From: Nocardia sp.
Lineage (GTDB): Bacteria; Actinomycetota; Actinomycetes; Mycobacteriales; Mycobacteriaceae
Reading direction: 5' to 3'
DNA length: 6,122 nucleotides
Assembly (NCBI GenBank): GCA_017354515.1
Contig: JAFMQT010000135.1
Location: 1-6,122 of the forward strand
Of the stretch, positions 1-4,920 are shown one piece after another. The notes beneath the pieces were generated by a model that had not been told where the DNA came from, made no database searches, and saw nothing but the letters and a program-made list of their open reading frames with translations. The translations under genes and the position numbers were made by a program. Each line of letters starts with the position of its first letter. Position 1 is the first letter of the stretch.

Positions 1-626
1 GCGCCGGACCGCCCACGTCCGCGGCGACCGCGCGGCCGCGCGCGGCGTGCCCCGGTGCGCTCAGCCGGGCGCTGATTCCGTTGGGCCGGTGGAGTTTCGG
101 TGGCTTCGATGCCGAGCCGGTCGAGGATCGCGCGGACCACCCGGCCGGGACTGCGGCCGTCGGTGCGAACCCGGACCGAGGCCACCTCGCGGTACAGCGG
201 CCGGCGCTCACGCAGGAGTGCACGGTATTTCGTGCCCGGATCCTCGCCATTGAGCAGGGGGCGGTTTCCGGACGGGCCGGTGCGCCGAACTCCTTCGGCG
301 ACACTGATTTCCAAGTAGACGACCGTTCGCCCGCGCAGCAGCTCGCGGGTGGCCGGGGACAGGACGGCGCCGCCGCCGAGGGAGATCACGCCGTGCCCGG
401 CCAGCACCGCCTCGCGTACCACCTGTTCCTCGATCCGGCGGAACTCCGGTTCGCCGTCGGTGGCGAAGATCTCCGGGATGCCGCGCCCGGTGACCTCCTC
501 GATACCGGCATCGGTGTCATAGAGCGACACACCGAGTTCGCGGGCGAGTTTGCGGCCGATGGTTGATTTTCCGGCGCCGGGAGGACCGACGAGGATTACC
601 CGGGGTGGGGCGGCATGCTCGGTCAC
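1..626 (-). CDS. aroK: Shikimate kinase (3' end beyond the left edge)
   Basis: Cytoplasmic enzyme that phosphorylates shikimate with ATP to give shikimate-3-phosphate, the fifth step towards chorismate. From a GTG at 626 the frame is open to the window edge (208 residues visible, no stop). It shows a Walker A loop GPPGAGKST at residues 14-22, a Mg/shikimate DTD at 37-39, FRRIEE at 62-67 with the shikimate-binding Arg63, and GGG at 84-86. The lid arginine is Arg122 in RPLL, and Arg141 precedes PLY. Spacing between these matches M. tuberculosis AroK with a constant five-residue offset. The kinase fold should end near residue 175. The remaining residues are an Arg/Gly/Pro-rich tail, unusual for this roughly 175-residue family. 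It could be a simple extension or a linker to a fused partner such as AroB. The start is uncertain: an in-frame ATG at 683 overlaps the aroC stop, and a GTG lies at 644. I prefer 626 because it gives the usual short N-terminus, but no clear ribosome binding site precedes it. Confidence 0.93.
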   Translation of the reverse strand, partial: MTEHAAPPRVILVGPPGAGKSTIGRKLARELGVSLYDTDAGIEEVTGRGIPEIFATDGEPEFRRIEEQVVREAVLAGHGVISLGGGAVLSPATRELLRGRTVVYLEISVAEGVRRTGPSGNRPLLNGEDPGTKYRALLRERRPLYREVASVRVRTDGRSPGRVVRAILDRLGIEATETPPAQRNQRPAERTGARRARPRGRRGRGRSG

Positions 627-679
627 GACGGCATGTCCGTGCACACGGTCGCGCTGGCGGCGCGCTCGGGGGCAGCCAT

Positions 680-1900
680 TCATGCCTCCGAGACGGCAGC
701 ACCCGGGATATGCGGACGGGCGCTGATGTGCTCGAGGTACGCGGTGATATTCCGGCTGGTCTCGGTCAGCGAGTCGCCGCCGAACTTGTCCAGCACCGCC
801 TGGGCCACGACCAGGGCGACCATGGACTCGGCGACCACACCGGCCGCCGGCACCGCGCACACATCCGAGCGCTGATGGATCGCCACGGCCGGTTCGCCGC
901 TGGCCATATCGATCGTGGTCAGGGCGCGCGGAACGGTGGAGATGGGTTTCATCGCCGCCCGCACCCGCAGCGCTTCGCCGTTGGTCATGCCGCCCTCGAG
1001 GCCGCCCGCGCGATTGGTCGAACGCAGAATTCCGCCGGGCCCGGGCCGCATCTCGTCGTGGGCGGCGCTACCACGCCGGCGCGCGGTCTCGAAACCGTCG
1101 CCGACCTCTACACCCTTGATGGCCTGAATCCCCATCAACGCGGCGGCGAGCCGGGAGTCCAGGCGCTGTTCGCCACTGACGAACGAGCCGAGGCCGACCG
1201 GCAGACCGGTAACCACGACCTCGACCACACCTCCGAGGGTGTCGCCGTCCTTCTTGGCGGCCTCGATCTCGGCGATCATCGCGGTCTCGGCCTCGGGATC
1301 GAAGGCGCGCACCGGGCTGGCGTCGATGGCCTCGAGATCGGCCGCGGCGGGGACGAAACCGGCGCGCGCTGTCGCGGTGCCGATGGACACCACATGGGAC
1401 ACCACATCCACGTCCAGGGCTTGGCGCAGGAAGTGGCGGGCCACGGTGCCGGCCGCGACTCGGGCCGCCGTCTCCCGGGCGCTGGCGCGTTCGAGCACAT
1501 TGCGGGCGTCGTCGAAGTCGTATTTGAGCATGCCGGAATAGTCGGCGTGGCCCGGGCGGGGACGGGTCAGCGGAGCGTTGCGAGCCAGTTCGGCCAGCTC
1601 CGCCTCGTCGACGGGGTCGGCGGCCATCACCTGGGTCCACTTGGGCCACTCGGTATTACCGATCTCGACCGCGACCGGACCGCCCATGGTGCGGCCGTGG
1701 CGGATGCCGCCGACCACGGTGACCTTGTCGGCCTCGAACTTCATCCGGGCGCCGCGACCGTACCCGAGCCGGCGGCGCGCCAGTTGCGCGGCGATATCGG
1801 CTGAGGTCACCTCGACCCCGGCCACCATTCCCTCGACAATCGCCACCAGAGCGGGACCATGAGACTCACCTGCGGTAATCCAGCGCAACACGGGCACCAT
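680..1900 (-). CDS. aroC: Chorismate synthase
   Basis: Cytoplasmic FMN-dependent lyase that converts 5-enolpyruvylshikimate-3-phosphate to chorismate, the last common step of aromatic biosynthesis. The gene is often called aroF in mycobacteria. It is full length (406 codons from the ATG at 1900). Family signatures are all present: GESHG at residues 11-15 with the catalytic His14, RRRLGYGRG at 42-50, RPRPGHADYSG at 113-123 with the second catalytic His118, the ASARETAARVAAG block at 139-151, STNRAGGLEGGMTNG at 294-308, and RSDVCAVPAAG at 344-354. Start choice is open. The ATG at 1900 has a GGAA only 2 nt upstream. A GTG at 1897 has better spacing (5 nt), and a GTG at 1891 gives exactly the conserved N-terminus V/M-LRWITAGESHG. 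The gene lies 44 nt downstream of the prepilin peptidase gene. Its TGA is adjacent to, or overlaps, possible aroK starts, so the three genes probably form one transcript. Confidence 0.97.
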   Translation of the reverse strand: MVPVLRWITAGESHGPALVAIVEGMVAGVEVTSADIAAQLARRRLGYGRGARMKFEADKVTVVGGIRHGRTMGGPVAVEIGNTEWPKWTQVMAADPVDEAELAELARNAPLTRPRPGHADYSGMLKYDFDDARNVLERASARETAARVAAGTVARHFLRQALDVDVVSHVVSIGTATARAGFVPAAADLEAIDASPVRAFDPEAETAMIAEIEAAKKDGDTLGGVVEVVVTGLPVGLGSFVSGEQRLDSRLAAALMGIQAIKGVEVGDGFETARRRGSAAHDEMRPGPGGILRSTNRAGGLEGGMTNGEALRVRAAMKPISTVPRALTTIDMASGEPAVAIHQRSDVCAVPAAGVVAESMVALVVAQAVLDKFGGDSLTETSRNITAYLEHISARPHIPGAAVSEA

Positions 1901-1944
1901 CTTTCCACGTCACAACGTTTCGAACGACATCGGCGTCCGGGCCG

Positions 1945-2424
1945 CTACCACGCGGGCCAGAGCGCGACAAGGGTTGCCAGGCACATCGACGGTCCGTGCG
2001 GGACCGTCACCGGTGCTCGCGGACCGTGCCGCGCACCCGCTCGCGGTCCGCGGACCACTCGACGCCGGATCAGCAATGCCGCGGCGGCCGCCGCGGTGAG
2101 CAACGGTGCACCGAGCGCGGCCCACGTCCAGCATTGCGCACCGCCACAGGCGGCCGCGGCGCCGGTACCCAACGCCAGCTTCACATCGCCGGCGCCGCAC
2201 GCGGCCGGACCGACGATATGCACCAGCAGATAGGGCACGGCCAGCAGTGCCGCACCGGCGGCCGCGACCGCGCCGCGGCCGCCGAGCGTGGCGACGGCGA
2301 CGATGACGATCGCCCCGGGCAGCGTCAACGCGTTCGGGAGTCGCCGGATGCGCAGGTCGATCATGGCGAGTAGCAGGGACCAGGCGCACAGGGCGAGGTA
2401 AGCGGTAGCGGGCACAGCACCCAT
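1945..2424 (-). CDS. Small type IV prepilin peptidase (family A24, TadV/CpaA-like)
   Basis: Predicted membrane aspartyl protease that would cut leader peptides from type IV or Tad/Flp prepilins on the inner face of the membrane. The protein is 159 residues and almost entirely hydrophobic. The first active-site region is AMIDLRIRRLPNALTLPG at residues 20-37 with Asp23. The second is the family's GxGD motif, GAGDVKL at 77-83 with Asp80. The C-terminus has a VPHGPSMCLAT stretch at 141-151 that resembles the conserved PxGP(F) end segment of the family. It lacks the N-terminal methyltransferase domain of long PilD-type enzymes, as expected for minimal actinobacterial forms. The start at ATG 2424 gives a first membrane helix directly before the first Asp; GTG at 2415 is an alternative, and neither has a strong ribosome binding site. 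It is the first gene of the minus-strand cluster. No pilin or pilus assembly gene is in view. An A24 peptidase beside aroC is also known from Corynebacterium, so the link is old rather than accidental. Confidence 0.88.
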   Translation of the reverse strand: MGAVPATAYLALCAWSLLLAMIDLRIRRLPNALTLPGAIVIVAVATLGGRGAVAAAGAALLAVPYLLVHIVGPAACGAGDVKLALGTGAAAACGGAQCWTWAALGAPLLTAAAAAALLIRRRVVRGPRAGARHGPRAPVTVPHGPSMCLATLVALWPAW

Positions 2425-2548
2425 CGTCGTCTTCGCGCAGTCGGAGTCGGCCCTCGCGAAAGCCAGATGTGGACAACGACAGCGAATGTGAACAGGATGG
2501 ATGTCAGATTGCTGCGGCCGAGGTCGGCGCGGGGTCCGGCGGGACTGC

Positions 2549-2580
2549 GTGACAGGTCCGCAATCTCACAGCGGTAGCGT
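2549..2580 (+). promoter_or_regulatory. Candidate pepQ promoter giving a leaderless mRNA
   Basis: A TAnnnT-type -10 hexamer, TAGCGT, lies at 2575-2580. It ends 7 nt before the A of the pepQ ATG at 2588, the right distance for transcription to start at the start codon itself. A TTGACA-like GTGACA lies at 2549-2554, but the 20-bp spacer is longer than ideal. No convincing Shine-Dalgarno sequence precedes the ATG, which fits a leaderless message, common in mycobacteria and relatives. This is inference from sequence only. Confidence 0.33.
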
Positions 2581-2587
2581 GGCAGCC

Positions 2588-3724
2588 ATGTCTGCTGATG
2601 ACCGCGCCCCGCGTCCCGATCACGCGGGCCGCCGGGCCGGGTTGCGAAACCTGCTGGTGGAGTACGGAGTCGACGCGCTGCTGGTCACCGATCTGGTCAA
2701 TATCCGGTACCTGACCGGATTCACCGGGTCCAATGCGGCACTGCTGGTGCACTCCTGGGACGGTACTCCGGTCGGTGCCGAGGGCGACCGGACCGTCATC
2801 TGCACCGATGGGCGCTACCTCACCCAGGTCGCCGAACAGGTTCCCGACCTCCCCGCCGAGATCGCACGCTCCAGTGCGCAGCGGCTGATCCAGCTGGCGG
2901 GGGAGTGGCAGATGGGCCGGATCGGCTTCGAGAGCCATGTGGTCACCGTCGAACAGCATCGCGGTTTCGGCGAACAGGTCTGCGGCCTGGAATTGGTTCC
3001 CGCACCCGGTCTGGTCGAGCAATTGCGCGCGGTCAAGGACGATTACGAGGTCGATCGGCTGCGTGCGGCCTGCGCGGCCGCCGACGCGGGCCTGGCCACG
3101 CTGCTCGAACGGGGCGGACTACGTCCCGGCCGGACCGAACGGCAGGTGGCGCGCGAGCTGGAATGGCTGATGTTCGAGCACGGGGCCGACGCGATCTCCT
3201 TCGAGACCATCGTCGCCGCCGGCGTGAATTCCGCTGTGCCCCATCATCGTCCGACCGGATCCGTGCTGGCCGCCGGTGATTTCGTCAAACTGGATTTCGG
3301 GGCGGTGGTGGACGGATACCACTCCGATATGACCCGCACCATGGTGCTCGGCGAGCCCAGTCAGTGGCAGCGCGAGATCTACGAACTGGTGCTGGACGCG
3401 CAGCGCGCGGGCCGGGAGGCGCTGGCGCCGGGGGTGCGGTGCGCCGATGTCGACGCCGCATCCCGCTCGGTGATCGAATCCGCCGGATACGGCGAGTTGT
3501 TCGTACACGGACTCGGCCACGGGGTCGGGTTGCAGATCCACGAAGCGCCTCCGGTGGGCAAAACCGCGACCGGTACACTGCTCGATGGCGTGGCGGTGAC
3601 CGTCGAGCCAGGTGTGTATTTCCCGGGCCGGGGCGGCGTCCGCATCGAGGACACGCTCGTGGTGCGTGCCGGGGGGCCGGAACTGCTCACCCACACCAGC
3701 AAAGAACTGACCGTGGTCGACTGA
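2588..3724 (+). CDS. pepQ: Xaa-Pro aminopeptidase / Xaa-Pro dipeptidase (M24B)
   Basis: Cytoplasmic metallopeptidase that cleaves the bond before proline in short peptides and so recycles proline dipeptides. The protein is 378 residues from the ATG at 2588. The N-terminal creatinase-like domain spans about residues 15-145 and contains DLVNIRYLTGFTGSN at 35-49 and TDGRY at 73-77. The pita-bread catalytic domain follows. All five metal ligands of the family are present: Asp236 (KLDFG), Asp247 (HSDMTRT), His311 (GLGHGVG), Glu340 (VEPGVY) and Glu354 (RIEDT). HHRPT at 219-223 is the further conserved histidine motif. An in-frame ATG at 2501 would add 29 Cys/Arg-rich residues with no counterpart in relatives, so I reject it. 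The N-terminus from 2588 aligns with that of mycobacterial PepQ. The gene is divergent from the prepilin peptidase gene and precedes efp by 100 nt, the conserved pepQ-efp-nusB order. Whether the true substrate is a dipeptide or a longer Xaa-Pro peptide cannot be decided here. Confidence 0.95.
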   Translation: MSADDRAPRPDHAGRRAGLRNLLVEYGVDALLVTDLVNIRYLTGFTGSNAALLVHSWDGTPVGAEGDRTVICTDGRYLTQVAEQVPDLPAEIARSSAQRLIQLAGEWQMGRIGFESHVVTVEQHRGFGEQVCGLELVPAPGLVEQLRAVKDDYEVDRLRAACAAADAGLATLLERGGLRPGRTERQVARELEWLMFEHGADAISFETIVAAGVNSAVPHHRPTGSVLAAGDFVKLDFGAVVDGYHSDMTRTMVLGEPSQWQREIYELVLDAQRAGREALAPGVRCADVDAASRSVIESAGYGELFVHGLGHGVGLQIHEAPPVGKTATGTLLDGVAVTVEPGVYFPGRGGVRIEDTLVVRAGGPELLTHTSKELTVVD

Positions 3725-3742
3725 CCTCGGCCGACCGTATCG

Positions 3743-3763
3743 GGCCGGTGCGCGCCGCCGGCC
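3743..3763 (+). terminator. GC-rich inverted repeat after pepQ
   Basis: GGCCGG at 3743-3748 and CCGGCC at 3758-3763 can pair as a 6-bp all-GC stem with a 9-nt loop, beginning 19 nt after the pepQ stop. There is no T-run behind it, so it would be an atypical actinobacterial terminator or attenuator at best. Such stems also arise by chance in DNA this GC-rich. Confidence 0.25.
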
Positions 3764-3771
3764 GACCCGAG

Positions 3772-3800
3772 TGCGAACAGCACCGAAGAACTGCGAACAG
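3772..3800 (+). repeat. 9-bp direct repeat in the efp leader
   Basis: TGCGAACAG occurs at 3772-3780 and again at 3792-3800, 20 bp apart start to start. That is about two helical turns, the geometry of a paired protein-binding site. It lies just upstream of the efp ribosome binding site. The second copy also sits in a small inverted repeat, ACTG-CGAA-CAGT. The repeat is plainly visible; any function is inferred. Confidence 0.45.
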
Positions 3801-3807
3801 TACTAAC

Positions 3808-3813
3808 AAGGAG
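3808..3813 (+). promoter_or_regulatory. efp ribosome binding site
   Basis: AAGGAG is the strongest Shine-Dalgarno match seen in the plus-strand cluster. It lies 11 nt before the GTG at 3825, slightly long spacing. A second purine stretch, GAGGA at 3818-3822, is too close to the start to be used alone. The site supports the GTG start and fits a highly expressed translation factor. Confidence 0.6.
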
Positions 3814-3824
3814 ATCCGAGGACA

Positions 3825-4388
3825 GTGGCGGACACCAGCGACTTCAAGAACGGCCTCGTGCTGAAGATCGACGGTCAGCTCCAGCAGATCGTCGAATTCC
3901 AGCACGTCAAGCCGGGTAAGGGCCCTGCCTTCGTGCGGACCAAGCTGAAGAATGTGCTGTCCGGCAAGGTCGTCGACAAGACGTTCAACGCGGGTGTGAA
4001 GGTCGAGACCGCCACCGTGGACCGTCGCGATATGACCTACCTGTACCACGATGGATCCGATTACATCTTCATGGACGGGGAGACCTTCGACCAGATCGGC
4101 ATCGAGGAGCGCACCGTCGGCAAGGGCGCGGGTTTCCTGCTCGAGAACATGACCGTGCAGGTCGCCACCCACGAGGGTGAGCCGCTGTATGTCGAGCTGC
4201 CGGTCACCGTCGAACTCGAGGTCACCCACACCGAGCCCGGCCTGCAGGGCGACCGCTCCAGTGCCGGCACCAAGCCCGCGACCGTGCAGACCGGCGCCGA
4301 GGTCCAGGTGCCGCTGTTCATCAATGTCGGTGACAAGCTGAAGATCGACTCGCGCGACGGCAGCTATCTGGGCCGCGTCAACGGCTGA
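3825..4388 (+). CDS. efp: Translation elongation factor P
   Basis: EF-P binds between the ribosomal P and E sites and speeds peptide-bond formation at consecutive prolines. The 187-residue length is normal. Domain I (KOW-like) spans about residues 1-64, domain II (OB fold) about 65-128, and domain III about 129-187. Domain III has the conserved VPLFINVGDKLKIDSRDGSYLGR end at 163-185. The tip loop is KPGKGPAF at 29-36, with Lys32 at the position modified in other bacteria. The proline-flanked PGKGP form is the actinobacterial type, reported to work without the lysine modification used by E. coli. The GTG start at 3825 gives MADTSDFKNG, the usual actinobacterial N-terminus, and has an AAGGAG upstream. 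The gene is 100 nt after pepQ and only 2 nt before nusB. A separate efp promoter in the 3725-3824 gap is possible but not demonstrable. Confidence 0.98.
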   Translation: MADTSDFKNGLVLKIDGQLQQIVEFQHVKPGKGPAFVRTKLKNVLSGKVVDKTFNAGVKVETATVDRRDMTYLYHDGSDYIFMDGETFDQIGIEERTVGKGAGFLLENMTVQVATHEGEPLYVELPVTVELEVTHTEPGLQGDRSSAGTKPATVQTGAEVQVPLFINVGDKLKIDSRDGSYLGRVNG

Positions 4389-4390
4389 TC

Positions 4391-4888
4391 GTGGCAGATC
4401 AGCCCGCGGACAAGAAGTCCGCTCACAAGAAGTTCGGTGCCCGGCACAAGGCCCGGCGCCGGGCTGTCGATCTGCTCTTCGAGGCCGAGGCCCGCGATAT
4501 CGACCCCGCGGACCTGGTGTCCGAGCGCCTGGAGCTGGCCGGCAGTGACGACCAGGTCGCCCCGGTGAACCCGTACTCCCGCACCCTGGTCGAGGGCGTC
4601 GCCGACGATCTGGACCGGGTCGACGGCACCATCGAGTCCTATCTGCAGGACTGGACTCTCGAACGCCTGCCCGCGGTGGACCGTGCGATCCTGCGGGTCG
4701 CGGTGTGGGAGTTGTTCCACGCCAACGATGTTCCGCCCGTGGTCGCGGTCGACGAGGCCGTCGAATTGGCGAAGGAACTGTCCACCGACGATTCGCCCGG
4801 CTTCGTCAATGGTGTTCTGGGACAGGTGGTTCAGGTGGCGTCGCAGGTGCGCGCCGCCGCCGCGGCGACCGGCGCCGACCAGGGCTAG
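4391..4888 (+). CDS. nusB: Transcription antitermination factor NusB
   Basis: All-helical RNA-binding protein. With NusE (ribosomal protein S10) it binds the boxA RNA of rRNA transcripts and prevents premature termination. The protein is 165 residues. A basic N-terminal segment, ARHKARRRAVDLLFEAE at 17-33, is the first helix and RNA-contact region. The core motifs are DWTLERLPAVDRAILRVAVWEL at 87-108, VDEAVELAKELSTDDSPGF at 120-138, and VNGVLGQV at 139-146, close to the M. tuberculosis protein. It starts at GTG 4391, two bases after the efp stop, with no good ribosome binding site of its own. Translation is therefore probably coupled to efp. The Ala-rich C-terminal tail (about 154-165) is not conserved. 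The gene ends the plus-strand cluster and converges with the permease gene. Confidence 0.96.
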   Translation: MADQPADKKSAHKKFGARHKARRRAVDLLFEAEARDIDPADLVSERLELAGSDDQVAPVNPYSRTLVEGVADDLDRVDGTIESYLQDWTLERLPAVDRAILRVAVWELFHANDVPPVVAVDEAVELAKELSTDDSPGFVNGVLGQVVQVASQVRAAAAATGADQG

Positions 4889-4893
4889 CGCGA

Positions 4894-4906
4894 GCGGTCC
4901 GACCGC
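4894..4906. terminator. Short palindrome between convergent nusB and permease genes
   Basis: GCGGTC-C-GACCGC is a perfect 13-bp palindrome with one central base, inside the 32-bp gap between two convergent stop codons. As RNA it could fold only as a 4-bp stem with a 5-nt loop on either strand, and no T-run follows. A shared terminator is expected here by position, but this is weak evidence for one. Confidence 0.2.
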
Positions 4907-4920
4907 GATCGGGTCCGCAA

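Noticed and set aside
81..566. A 161-codon plus-strand open frame opposite aroK
   Set aside because: The opposite strand encodes shikimate kinase with all catalytic residues. The plus-strand product shows no recognisable family motif.
563..1804. A 413-codon plus-strand open frame opposite aroC
   Set aside because: It lies antisense to a full, motif-complete chorismate synthase and has the His/Gly/Arg-rich composition of a mirror frame in high-GC DNA.
1916..1926. Small inverted repeat CGTT-TCG-AACG between the prepilin peptidase gene and aroC
   Set aside because: A 4-bp stem with a 3-nt loop is too short to call a terminator or operator without conservation data.
1910..2476. A 188-codon minus-strand frame overlapping the prepilin peptidase gene
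   Set aside because: It is a +1 shadow with an Arg-rich product. The overlapping frame 1945-2424 carries both A24 active-site motifs.
2501..2587. A 29-codon N-terminal extension of pepQ from the ATG at 2501
   Set aside because: It encodes Cys/Arg-rich sequence not seen in PepQ relatives. It would also cover the candidate -10 and -35 elements, while the ATG at 2588 matches the family N-terminus.
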